Shown in pieces: positions 18,273 through 26,588 of a stretch of 64,000 nt of DNA; positions within the stretch are counted from its first letter, which is position 1; each line of letters starts with the position of its first letter. Under the pieces are notes generated by a model. That model did no database searches. It saw only the letters and a list, made by a program, of their open reading frames with translations, and was not told the DNA's origin. This stretch comes from Candidatus Nitronereus thalassa (GTDB lineage Bacteria; Nitrospirota; Nitrospiria; Nitrospirales; UBA8639), in the NCBI RefSeq assembly GCF_032191465.1, contig NZ_JAQOUE010000001.1:1302001-1366000 (forward strand), in the 5' to 3' direction. Position numbers and translations under genes: made by a program.

Positions 18273-20381
18273 CTACGCGGCCACACTTTGTCCATTGAGG
18301 GAATGACTGACTAACCCTTGCACATCAACAATCAACGCGACATGACCATCTCCCAGAATCGTCGCGCCGGCAATGCCACCCACTTTTTGATAATTTTGTT
18401 CCAGGCTTTTAATGACGACTTGTTGTTGCCCGACGAGTTCATCCACTAACACGGCCACCCGTTTTCCTTCTGACTCCACAATAACTAATAATGCCTGGCA
18501 AGGATCGGTGACTACCGGTGTTACCTGAAACGCTTCATACAAACGGAGAACCGGAAGCCATTCCCCGCGCAGACCGACTACCTCTCCACGTCCCGCCATG
18601 GTTTGTAATTCCGACCGCTTAGGTTGAATGGTCTCGGTGACAGACAATAGCGGAATAATGTATTGCTCCTCCCCAACGCGAACGGTCATTCCATCCATAA
18701 TCGCTAAGGTGAGAGGAAGTTTGAGCATCAGTCGTGACCCCTTGCCTTCTTGAGTCTGGATGGTCACGGCTCCACCCAACGCTTCAATGTTTCGTTTCAC
18801 GACATCCATACCCACTCCACGACCTGACACATCCGTAATTTTCTCTGCGGTGGAAAAACCCGGCCGGAAGATCAGTTGCCAGACTTGGTCATCGGGCAAG
18901 GTCTCCCCCTCGGAAATCACGCCATTGGCAACGGCTTTTTTCAGGATTTTTTCCCGATTCAAACCTCGCCCGTCATCTTCCACCGTAATGCAGATACTTC
19001 CACCTTCTTGATAGGCATTCAGCCGGATAGTGCCCAACTCACTTTTTCCCTCGGCCTTGCGATCTTCTGGTAACTCCAATCCATGGTCAGCAGAGTTACG
19101 CACTAAATGAGTCAAAGGATCTCCGATAGCCTCAATGACCGTCTTATCGAGTTCCGTTTCCTCACCTGACATGACAAGCTGAATTTGCTTGCCACTTTTT
19201 GACGCCAAATCTCTCACCAAACGTGGGAACCGTTGAAATGCTGTCCCGATGGGTAACATCCGGATAGACATCACCCGTTCTTGCAATTCTCGTGTATTCC
19301 GCTCCAATTGAAGGACTCGCTCTTGAAGAATGGGGAGTTGATCCAAAGTAAATCGTTCTCCTAAATCCGTAATCATGGATTGCGTAATAACTAACTCACC
19401 GACCAAATTAATGAGCTTGTCGATTTTTTCCGTATCCACACGAATCGAGGCCGCTTCACTCTTTTTGACACGAGAGACAGAGTCTTGCTGTTTTTGAAGC
19501 GCTTGCGCGACCTGTTGAGGAGCGACCACCTTGTCCTCGACCAAGATTTCCCCGATTCGCCTTTGTTTATTTAAACTCTCCTCGAGTTGCGCTTGAGTTA
19601 ATGCGCCTTCGTCTACCAGGATTTCGCCCACACGTTTGGTTTCTTGGCTGACAAATGTGGAGACCGGCTGCTCCGTAATCACTAATTCACTTCCATCACG
19701 CACAAAATCAAACACAGCATCGAGTTCTCTCACCGACTTATCCGTCTCCATACGGATCTGCCAGGCCAAGTAGCAGACCTCGGGATCCATCACGGCTAAG
19801 GCAGGCACGCGATTAGTTTTTACTCCCACCTCTAACACTTCCCCGAGTTCGGCGAGATCTTTAATGATGCGAGAAGGATCCAAACCACGCTGAAACAATT
19901 CAGACAACGGCACCCAATCCACACAGAGATGCGTTGGACCGGAAGGTCGAGAAGGAGCGGACGACGTGGCTTGAGGCGAAGAATCCGCTTGTTCTCCCAT
20001 TTGACAGGCCACAAGTTCGTCCTCGATGGGTTTTATTATCTCGGGGTCGAAACTGGCTCCACCTTGTGCCGCATCGAGTAATGACTTCAATGCATCCAAG
20101 CTTCGCAACAACACGTCGATCGTCCCCTGGGTAGCGACCATTTCTTGATTTCGAAGACGATCCAGCACATTCTCCATCTTGTGGGTCAGTTCTCCGATGG
20201 CCGTAAACCCAAACATACCCGCGTTCCCTTTAATGGAATGCGCAGCTCGAAATATTCGATTTAACAGGTCGAGATCATCGGCCCGCTGTTCTAAATCCAG
20301 CAAGCCGGTCTCCATGGTTTCGACATGCTCCGCAGACTCTACAAAAAAAGTTTCCTGAAATCTTGAAAAATCAATGCTCAT
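18273..20381 (-). CDS. cheA: CheA histidine kinase with tandem-repeat insertion
   Basis: A 702-residue chemotaxis kinase. Hpt (1-105) has His48 (RAAHSIKGNAGMFG). The region 150-240 may be a P2-like domain. Next come two copies of a 23-residue repeat (251-273 and 276-298; VGEILVDEGAL and IGEILVEDKVV). Then follow the dimerisation domain (310-375), the HATPase (VRNSADHGLE, DVSGRGVGMDVV) and the CheW-like domain to residue 702. It phosphorylates CheY (20457-20828) and CheB. The repeat resembles the short GEILVxxGxLT units of type II/IV secretion ATPase N-domains; its role in CheA is unknown. This is a different protein from the CheA fragment at 1-113. Confidence 0.95.
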   Translation of the reverse strand: MSIDFSRFQETFFVESAEHVETMETGLLDLEQRADDLDLLNRIFRAAHSIKGNAGMFGFTAIGELTHKMENVLDRLRNQEMVATQGTIDVLLRSLDALKSLLDAAQGGASFDPEIIKPIEDELVACQMGEQADSSPQATSSAPSRPSGPTHLCVDWVPLSELFQRGLDPSRIIKDLAELGEVLEVGVKTNRVPALAVMDPEVCYLAWQIRMETDKSVRELDAVFDFVRDGSELVITEQPVSTFVSQETKRVGEILVDEGALTQAQLEESLNKQRRIGEILVEDKVVAPQQVAQALQKQQDSVSRVKKSEAASIRVDTEKIDKLINLVGELVITQSMITDLGERFTLDQLPILQERVLQLERNTRELQERVMSIRMLPIGTAFQRFPRLVRDLASKSGKQIQLVMSGEETELDKTVIEAIGDPLTHLVRNSADHGLELPEDRKAEGKSELGTIRLNAYQEGGSICITVEDDGRGLNREKILKKAVANGVISEGETLPDDQVWQLIFRPGFSTAEKITDVSGRGVGMDVVKRNIEALGGAVTIQTQEGKGSRLMLKLPLTLAIMDGMTVRVGEEQYIIPLLSVTETIQPKRSELQTMAGRGEVVGLRGEWLPVLRLYEAFQVTPVVTDPCQALLVIVESEGKRVAVLVDELVGQQQVVIKSLEQNYQKVGGIAGATILGDGHVALIVDVQGLVSHSLNGQSVAA

Positions 20382-20456
20382 AGCATGCCCTTTTCACCAT
20401 CCCTGAAAATGTCATTGTAGTACCGTGGCTTTGCACCATCAGAGACTTCCCTTGAC

Positions 20457-20828
20457 TCACCCTGGCAAAACCTTTTTGATGACTTGCAACATTTGATCGG
20501 GGTTAAAGGGCTTCACAATCCAGCCCGTGGCTCCGGCTGATTGGCCTTCTTTTTTCTTGTCATCCGCCGACTCAGTGGTCAACATGAGTACCGGGGTAAA
20601 TTTGTGAGCCGCCATCCCTCGAATTTCCTTAATAAGAGAAATGCCATCCATATTCGGCATATTGAGATCGGTGATCACCAGGTTAGGTTTTGCACCGCCA
20701 TTGAGTTTGGCAACGGCTTCTTTTCCATCTCCAGCTTCCACGACCTCGAACCCCGCCCCCTTGAGCGTAAACGTTACCATTTGTCGCATGGAGACCGAAT
20801 CATCCACGACTAAAATTGTCTTGCTCAT
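20457..20828 (-). CDS. cheY: CheY-type response regulator, second copy
   Basis: A 123-residue single receiver with acidic residues 9-10, acceptor Asp54 (VITDLNMP), Thr in MLTTESADDKKKEG and Lys in WIVKPF. The TTESADDKKKEGQSAGATGW stretch is typical of CheY-like proteins that sit directly beside CheA. It lies 75 bases upstream of cheA in the same operon. It may serve the motor or act as a phosphate sink. Confidence 0.93.
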   Translation of the reverse strand: MSKTILVVDDSVSMRQMVTFTLKGAGFEVVEAGDGKEAVAKLNGGAKPNLVITDLNMPNMDGISLIKEIRGMAAHKFTPVLMLTTESADDKKKEGQSAGATGWIVKPFNPDQMLQVIKKVLPG

Positions 20829-20898
20829 ACACCTCCCCCTATACTTCCCAACACGTATTTGGCTTATTGGTTTTTGTGAACGTAAATCTGCTCACAGT

Positions 20899-22029
20899 TC
20901 AAAACAACGTTACGTTATCCTCCGATTCGTTCTTCGCCGACACCGTCGTGAGATCTGCGCCTTCTGCAATTGCGTTCATCACGGCTCGCTCAGACTCCAT
21001 GGTATAACTCTCGCCCAGTCCACGAAAAATAGAAGCTGCTTCCAACGCGACTTCCTGCGAGTACCCCTCTTTCTCCATTTTTTTAATGGTCTCCCGAATG
21101 GTCTCAAGAGGCTCATATACATGCTCAATTTTTTGGCGAGTGATATCTTGAAATTGCAATGAGACGACAATGCCCGCGATATCTTGTGCCAACACGTTGG
21201 CTTGGTCTGCACCCCGCGTGACTTTTTCTTCTAATTCCCTGTTGGTTTCCAAAATTGTTTTCGTAAAACCTTTTACTCTTTCCTGGGATTCCAACGTCAC
21301 CGTCATATCAACAGAGGCTAATTCTTCTAATCCATTCATGGCCCCCCGAGTGCATTCGGCAACGCCTTCACACATTTCCCGAATCTGGTTAGCCGCATGT
21401 CGTGATCGATTCGCTAACTTCGTGACCTCCTCAGCCACAACTGCAAACCCACGACCATGCTCACCAGCCCTTGCAGCCTCAATCGCGGCATTGAGTGCTA
21501 ACAGCCGGGTTTGATCTGCAATGAATTCCACCTCTTCAACCATCTGAGAAATCGACGCGGTACTCGTCACGGCTCCCTCCATGACTTGAACCGCTTGCAT
21601 GGTGATTTTTGAAGTTCGGAAGACATCTTGAACAAATCGATCCATGGTCTTGCTCGTTTCTTCCAATATATGTTTCACCGAGTGGATTTCACCAACCTCT
21701 TCAGATTCCTCTGTGTCAGCGACTAATAGCGAGTTCTCTTCCGCCTGTGTTCGTGCGCGTTGTGCAATATCCTGAAAACTCACGATCAATCCATCTGCCG
21801 CCCGACCCGTTTCCTCCACCACCATCTTGAGCTGAGCCACGAGGACCGGGGTCAATTCACTAAGACAAGCTGAAAAATCCTTCCAACTTTGTCGATACGC
21901 CTGATTCTCCTCACATTGTTGCTGACAACAAGCAAGTTGCTCCTCCAGCCAAGCTTGTTTTCTCTTGGCCACCACTCCCCAAGCCACTCCAAGCAGGCCA
22001 ATAAATATTCCGATTATGAGAGGCATCAT
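20899..22029 (-). CDS. Receptor-like protein with MCP signalling tip and CheZ-like motif
   Basis: A 376-residue protein with one N-terminal membrane helix (2-20), no HAMP and no periplasmic domain. The MCP hairpin tip is at about 165-215 ([20 protein letters not shown]). At 290-304 comes [15 protein letters not shown], which aligns with the CheZ helix of this window (ALSFQDLVAQRVKKL) and keeps the catalytic spacing Asp295-x3-Gln299. A degenerate copy, [10 protein letters not shown], is at 83-92. The protein ends EDNVTLF, sharing its last four residues with CheD. It could be a receptor-bound CheY-P phosphatase or simply a soluble-signal receptor; the motif is seen, the activity is inferred. 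It is second in the STAS2 operon. Confidence 0.85.
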   Translation of the reverse strand: MMPLIIGIFIGLLGVAWGVVAKRKQAWLEEQLACCQQQCEENQAYRQSWKDFSACLSELTPVLVAQLKMVVEETGRAADGLIVSFQDIAQRARTQAEENSLLVADTEESEEVGEIHSVKHILEETSKTMDRFVQDVFRTSKITMQAVQVMEGAVTSTASISQMVEEVEFIADQTRLLALNAAIEAARAGEHGRGFAVVAEEVTKLANRSRHAANQIREMCEGVAECTRGAMNGLEELASVDMTVTLESQERVKGFTKTILETNRELEEKVTRGADQANVLAQDIAGIVVSLQFQDITRQKIEHVYEPLETIRETIKKMEKEGYSQEVALEAASIFRGLGESYTMESERAVMNAIAEGADLTTVSAKNESEDNVTLF

Positions 22030-22060
22030 GTTTAGCCTTTTTCTGGAAGATTATTCATCT

Positions 22061-22363
22061 TCACGATTTCATTACTGAGGAGATCGCAGGACCCTCCAAA
22101 AATTTTCCACAGCCAATAACCTCAAACTGCTCTTTGACGGCGGAGGGGACATTGGTAACCTCTAGAATCATTTCCTGGCAGGCAGAGACAACCAATTGGA
22201 CCCCTGATGAATCCATGCGTGAAACGTTGGCCAAATTCAGCTCCAAGTCTCCCGGCTTTTCACTCAAACCCAGGAGAGCCTGACGAAAATCCGCGGCTTC
22301 AAAAATCGTTAATTCACCCTCGGGCTGTAAAATTATGCGGCCGTTCTGTTCTTGAATCGTCAT
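22061..22363 (-). CDS. STAS-domain protein (second copy)
   Basis: A 100-residue STAS domain. The ATG at 22363 is preceded by TTGGAG eight bases away; a longer reading from TTG at 22378 would add five residues. The loop SRMDSSGVQLVV contains the Ser pair of the antagonist family (about Ser52/Ser53). It is the first gene of the operon with the receptor-like protein, cheY, cheA, cheW and the MCP. It is a candidate second substrate of the RsbW-like kinase at 5349-6299; STAS proteins at this position in chemotaxis operons are also known without proven partners. Confidence 0.82.
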   Translation of the reverse strand: MTIQEQNGRIILQPEGELTIFEAADFRQALLGLSEKPGDLELNLANVSRMDSSGVQLVVSACQEMILEVTNVPSAVKEQFEVIGCGKFLEGPAISSVMKS

Positions 22364-23094
22364 TTCTTTGTTCTCCAAGCCTAGACTTCCGAATTCACAA
22401 CGTCACTAACCTGCGGACATTCGGCTCTTCTATCATGAGAAAAACTTTCCCATTCATCCTTTCACTAATATTGGGAAAGCGTCCTGGTTCATCAAAATTG
22501 ACCCTTTTCTATCGGAGTTGACCTATTTCAGCTTAAGACTATTTCCAAAACGTTCGGCATCTAGATAAATATATTTCATTTCACGGTATATGAAACCCAC
22601 GATCAGCATTCTGGTGTTCTTTCAGAATCAGGCCGAAACTCACGTACGGTACTGCCTCTTCAAGGCGCATCGCTCGCCTTCATGGCGACAGGCCACGACT
22701 TCGATAGATAGGAATTTGGTTTTCTAGAGAACTGGAGACAAGAGAGGAGTAGGGTCCATGCCAGGCATCAAACCGTGGGGGCCTAATATGCCGAGGACAT
22801 GTCGCGCACCCAACATCCGAAATATTCCAGATTCGTTCAATCAACGGATTGGGACCTCCAACTTGCAGGCCGTATTCTCCTGCCCGTTTAGGTGTTTAGG
22901 GCTAGCAACAGAACGAGTTAACGTCTTTTATGTTGCCTCATATCTTCTTGAGATGTCTTCGGAGCAAGAAGTATTTACCTTTAGTAGATCATCGTTCAAA
23001 TACTTGCCATACCAAACCTAGGTGCAGTGAATATTGATCACTCGTCTTTCCAACAAAAACATCTATATTGGTGTCATCGCCAGGCAGTCTCTAC
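22364..23094. other. Large intergenic region between STAS2 and the PP2C gene
   Basis: About 730 bases with no convincing gene. It holds a sigma-28-type promoter at 22509-22536. A plus-strand ORF at 22758-23021 (87 residues, with GAGGAG upstream of its ATG) has no recognisable motif and odd composition, and I do not call it. Around 22634-22650 is CACGTACGGTACTG, vaguely like group II intron ends, but no intron structure or reverse transcriptase could be seen. Confidence 0.5.
22509..22536 (-). promoter_or_regulatory. Candidate sigma-28 promoter for the STAS2-che operon
   Basis: Minus strand TTAAG (22532-22536), 15-base spacer, TCCGATAG (22509-22516). Six of eight -10 bases match the FliA consensus. 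About 146 bases upstream of the STAS2 ATG. It would drive STAS2, the receptor-like protein, cheY, cheA, cheW and the MCP. Confidence 0.6.
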
Positions 23095-24321
23095 TCAGGA
23101 GAGTATTTCCAAACCCACTAACGCGACATCATCGAAAAAGGTGTCTTGATGTTGCCAATCTTTGGCTTGTTGGACGATCCATTGCAATCCTTGCTTTAAT
23201 GGTGTGGTATGAACAGCCTGACACGCGTTCTCAAATCCGGTACGATCCCACAACTCTTCAGCAGGAGAAAAAACCTCATAGATCCCGTCACTAAATAAAT
23301 ACAATCGATCACCCGACTGCAAAGACACTTCCTCACTTTGGTAGACTTCTTCGATACCAAATCCTATCGGCCACGTTTTAGCGCCAATAGGTTGAAGGGG
23401 TTGGTCATTTCGCGTCAGAACGACTGCCGGATGGCCAGCGGTAGCGTACCGCAAACGACGGGTGGGCAAATGAAGGGCCCCAACCCAAATCGTAAAATAT
23501 TCGCCCTCATCCGTCAGTGGATTTTCCTTATTGAGGCTGGCAATAATTTCTCCAGGATCATACGTTGGATGACTTTGGGCCATGTGGTCTGCCCGGAACT
23601 TTAATGCCAAGGACACGGCCCGCAAGGCAGGACCAATCCCATGCCCTGACATATCCAGAATGGCCAATCCAAGATATTCATCACTCCACCGAGTCACCTG
23701 AAATAGATCTCCTCCAAGGCCCAGCGACGGAATAAATTCCCAGTCTAATCGAATACCAGGGACAATTTCTCCCGCTTTCGGAAACAGTGAGGTCACAAAA
23801 TTCGCAGCAGATTTTAGCTCGGCATCCATTTCACTTTGTTTTTGAGCTATGACTTCATACGATCGTTCCAGGTTGTCAATTAATCGTTGGGTTCGAAGGC
23901 CGGCATTCACTCGAGCGGTAACTTCCTGATCGGATGCGGACTTGGTTAAGAAATCATCTGCCCCACGCTGTAACCCCTCAGCAATTTGGGCTGGCTGATC
24001 CAATGCGGTCATCAAGATAATTGGTGTTGATCGAAGTTTTTCATGAGCCTTCACGGCTTCGCACAGGGTCGGACCATCCATTTCCGGCATCATCCAATCA
24101 GAAATGATGAGATCCGCACCGTGTTCCTCCAAGATGGCCATGGCCTGTTTCCCATCTTCAGCTTCAATAATTTTATGGCCTAAACGTTCCAGGCGTCGCC
24201 GGGTAACCATTCGAGCCAGCTTCTCATCATCAACCAACAAAATGGTAGAAGGCGAAGACGAACCGGAAATCGCCTTCTCAAAACCAGGTTCTTCTGTCAT
24301 CAAATTTATGCGCTCAGTCAT
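23095..24321 (-). CDS. Receiver-PP2C (RsbU/SpoIIE-type) phosphatase
   Basis: A 408-residue response regulator. The receiver has acceptor Asp75 (IISDWMMP) and LTKSA in place of the usual K-P pair. A short coiled-coil follows (about 145-175), then a PP2C/SpoIIE phosphatase with the metal motifs LGGDLFQV, LDMSGHG, LFSDGIYE and FDDVALV. The start ATG at 24321 has AAGGAG upstream; the ORF is open to 24393. Family role: dephosphorylates a STAS antagonist. The two STAS genes nearby are the natural substrates (inference). A receiver-PP2C is also the core of P. aeruginosa HsbR. Confidence 0.92.
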   Translation of the reverse strand: MTERINLMTEEPGFEKAISGSSSPSTILLVDDEKLARMVTRRRLERLGHKIIEAEDGKQAMAILEEHGADLIISDWMMPEMDGPTLCEAVKAHEKLRSTPIILMTALDQPAQIAEGLQRGADDFLTKSASDQEVTARVNAGLRTQRLIDNLERSYEVIAQKQSEMDAELKSAANFVTSLFPKAGEIVPGIRLDWEFIPSLGLGGDLFQVTRWSDEYLGLAILDMSGHGIGPALRAVSLALKFRADHMAQSHPTYDPGEIIASLNKENPLTDEGEYFTIWVGALHLPTRRLRYATAGHPAVVLTRNDQPLQPIGAKTWPIGFGIEEVYQSEEVSLQSGDRLYLFSDGIYEVFSPAEELWDRTGFENACQAVHTTPLKQGLQWIVQQAKDWQHQDTFFDDVALVGLEILS

Positions 24322-24748
24322 TGCAGCTCCTTCGGCAGCCTCGTGCTCCCGTATTAAGTGAAATCGAGGATGATCCACCCCCAATATCGCCATCCACAGA
24401 ACCAGATAGAGATGAATAGTTTGACTGAACTTTCGGGATTTTATGAGTCGAACTTAATGAAGGGAAAATGAGGTTTGGCACCCAATGACGCGTAACAACT
24501 TTGAAACTCAAAGATTGAAAACTGAAATCACATTAATTGGCAACATTACACCATCAAAGACGCACAAATACTTTCCGATCTGACCTGGAACGTGAAGGTA
24601 GAAAACGTCAATACTCAAACGTTCACCTAAAACATGTGAACTTTGCCTATTCGATGGGTTTTCGAATGTTGGTAGGTATGTGATCGATAAATAGAAAAGC
24701 GGAGTCCTGAGGAAGGACAGGGCCTCGAAAACTAAAGATGAGCGATCT
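24322..24748. other. Intergenic region between the PP2C gene and fliA
   Basis: About 430 bases without a gene. It contains one sigma-28-like site (24430-24457) and an ACGCGTAAC word at 24488-24496 of the type seen in other gaps. No terminator with a T-run was found after fliA; a weak GTCCT/AGGAC stem near 24702-24718 lacks a T-run. Confidence 0.5.
24430..24457 (-). promoter_or_regulatory. Weak candidate sigma-28 promoter for the PP2C gene
   Basis: Minus strand TTAAG (24453-24457), 15-base spacer, CCCGAAAG (24430-24437). Only five of eight -10 bases match, but spacing and -35 equal those of the stronger sites. About 110 bases before the ATG at 24321. Confidence 0.45.
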
Positions 24749-25546
24749 CTACCGCGACAGTTTAGTGCTGAGTTGCGCTTTTAACCGAACCATTGCCTGC
24801 GCATGTAATTGGCAAATCCTTGATTCCGTCACGCTCAGCAACGTCCCGATTTCTTTCATAGTGAGTTCTTCGAAATAATATAAGGTCAACACCAACCGTT
24901 GTCGTTCAGGCAATCGGTCGATCGCCTCGGCCAGCACTTTCCGAGTATCTTCGGATAATAAGGACTCCAAGGGATTCGGCTGTTCGGTATCAGCCAACAC
25001 ATCTAATATTGAATGGGCATCATCATCCGACGTTCCCAAATCATCGAGACTTAGGACCACCGTTCCTTTTGCCTGCAGGAGGGTTTCATCGACTTCTTGG
25101 GCATCGACTCCAAGTTCTGCGGCCAATTCCTGCTCGGAAGGCGTTCGACCTTTTCTCTTGGTAAATTCATTCGCGGCATGTTGAATGCGGCCAATCCGTT
25201 CACGTACGGATCGTGGCACCCAATCCATGGATCGCATTTCATCGAGCATGGCCCCGCGAATACGGAACTCGGCATAGGTGCGAAACTTCACTTCTCGCGA
25301 AGAATCGAATTTACTGAGGGCATCCAAAAGACCGACGGTGCCAGCACTCATGAGGTCTTCCACATTCAAACCCGCGGGAACACGCATGGCAAGCCGTAGC
25401 GCCATATATTTAATGACCGGCACAAATTCCTTGATCAATACTTCCCGTTCTTCTCCTCGTATCCCAACGGACTTCGCAGCCTCCGTCGTCTTAAACCGAG
25501 CTTGTACTTTCCGCTTGGCTTGGGCCTCTGAGAGGGTCGATTTCAT
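24749..25546 (-). CDS. fliA: FliA, flagellar sigma factor (sigma-28)
   Basis: A 265-residue sigma-70-family factor of the FliA/WhiG group. Region 2 includes EDLMSAGTVGLLDALSKFD and KFRTYAEFRIRGAMLDEMRS; region 3 is MDWVPRSVRERI; region 4 ends LYYFEELTMKEIGTLLSVTE. It directs transcription of late flagellar and chemotaxis genes; candidate target promoters are listed in this table. It follows flhG by six bases. No FlgM anti-sigma factor was found in the window. Confidence 0.96.
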   Translation of the reverse strand: MKSTLSEAQAKRKVQARFKTTEAAKSVGIRGEEREVLIKEFVPVIKYMALRLAMRVPAGLNVEDLMSAGTVGLLDALSKFDSSREVKFRTYAEFRIRGAMLDEMRSMDWVPRSVRERIGRIQHAANEFTKRKGRTPSEQELAAELGVDAQEVDETLLQAKGTVVLSLDDLGTSDDDAHSILDVLADTEQPNPLESLLSEDTRKVLAEAIDRLPERQRLVLTLYYFEELTMKEIGTLLSVTESRICQLHAQAMVRLKAQLSTKLSR

Positions 25547-25552
25547 AATACC

Positions 25553-26434
25553 TTACGCTCCTTCCTGTCCAGGTGCCCACAGAACCGAAGGGCCAAAGAG
25601 TTGCAGCCCGCCATCCATCGATTGTTCTGCTCGCCATTCATTGATCGTCGCGACCAGTTCGACCAAGGCCCGACTCGACGGAGCCTTAGGATAGGCTTCC
25701 ACCACGGCCTTTTGCTGACAAACGGCCATAGACAGGTGGTCATCCAAGGGAACCCATCCAGCAAAATCCAGAGAGACGCTCAGAAATCGGTCCGACACCT
25801 TACTTAATTTCCGAAAGACGTCTTTGGCCTCTCGAACATGTTTCGCCATGTTGATTAAAATTCTAAAACGTTTTTGTCGGTAGCGAGTTGATAAAACCTT
25901 AATGAGCGCATAGGCATCCGTCAGTGAGGTCGGTTCCGGAGTCACCACCACCAGGACTTCGTTCGCGACCAAGCTAAAGTAGAGCACATTGGCCGCGATA
26001 CCAGCCGCACAGTCGATCAAGAGTAATTCCGGGGGTTTCGTCAATTGTGAAAATTGTGATTGCAGATGAATTTGCTGGTCATGACTCAAGCTGGTGAGAT
26101 CTTGCACGCCCGAGGTGGCTGGGAGAATTCGTACCCCCGATGGCCCGTCAATCACGACATCCTCTAACGATTGACGCCCAGCAATCACATCTTCCAAGGT
26201 ATAGGTCGGATTGAGGCCTAACAGGACATCCAGGTTCCCCAGCGCCAAATCGGCATCCATAATCATGACGTGAGATCCCTGTTTCGCTCCAGCCACGGCT
26301 AAGTTCGCCACGATATTGGTTTTCCCCACTCCGCCTTTCCCTGAACTCACGGCAATCACTTGAACGGGGGAATGGGTTTGGCCGGCACTGGCTCTTGCTC
26401 GTAGTCCGCTCGCTTGATCAATCTGGGTGACCAT
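25553..26434 (-). CDS. flhG: FlhG/FleN, MinD-like flagellar number regulator
   Basis: A 293-residue ParA/MinD ATPase. The N-terminus has the FlhF-activating motif DQASGLRARA (residues 6-15). The deviant Walker A is SSGKGGVGKTNIVANLA, followed by MIMDADLALGNLDVLLGLNP and LLLIDCAAGI. In polar flagellates FlhG limits the number of flagella and in some inhibits the sigma-54 master regulator. It lies directly between flhF and fliA. Confidence 0.95.
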   Translation of the reverse strand: MVTQIDQASGLRARASAGQTHSPVQVIAVSSGKGGVGKTNIVANLAVAGAKQGSHVMIMDADLALGNLDVLLGLNPTYTLEDVIAGRQSLEDVVIDGPSGVRILPATSGVQDLTSLSHDQQIHLQSQFSQLTKPPELLLIDCAAGIAANVLYFSLVANEVLVVVTPEPTSLTDAYALIKVLSTRYRQKRFRILINMAKHVREAKDVFRKLSKVSDRFLSVSLDFAGWVPLDDHLSMAVCQQKAVVEAYPKAPSSRALVELVATINEWRAEQSMDGGLQLFGPSVLWAPGQEGA

Positions 26435-26561
26435 AGGGTATTTCCTTATAAACCAAAAGTTGATATGACCATTGCTTCAACTCCGGCAAAAGCCGGCTTG
26501 CCAAAAGATACGGGACCTCGGCAAAACCATCCCGTTGTAGTGTGATGGTTGGCATTAACCA

Positions 26562-26588
26562 TTATCGGCATCTCGTGTGACGCGTTAC
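26562..26588 (-). promoter_or_regulatory. Candidate sigma-28 promoter for flhG-fliA
   Basis: Minus strand GCCGATAA (26562-26569), an exact FliA -10, with GTAAC (26584-26588) 14 bases upstream as a weak -35. It overlaps the end of flhF and lies about 130 bases before flhG, which would give FliA autoregulation. Confidence 0.55.

Noticed and set aside
22630-22700. Stretch CACGTACGGTACTG resembling the 3' region of group II introns
   Set aside because: No domain V/VI hairpins, no reverse transcriptase and no boundaries could be found; the similarity is about 14 bases.
22758-23021. Plus-strand ORF of 87 residues with GAGGAG before its ATG
   Set aside because: Composition is unlike the neighbouring proteins (many Cys, Arg, Ser, Asn, Pro), there is no motif, and it is the only candidate in a degenerate-looking gap; a chance ORF is more likely.
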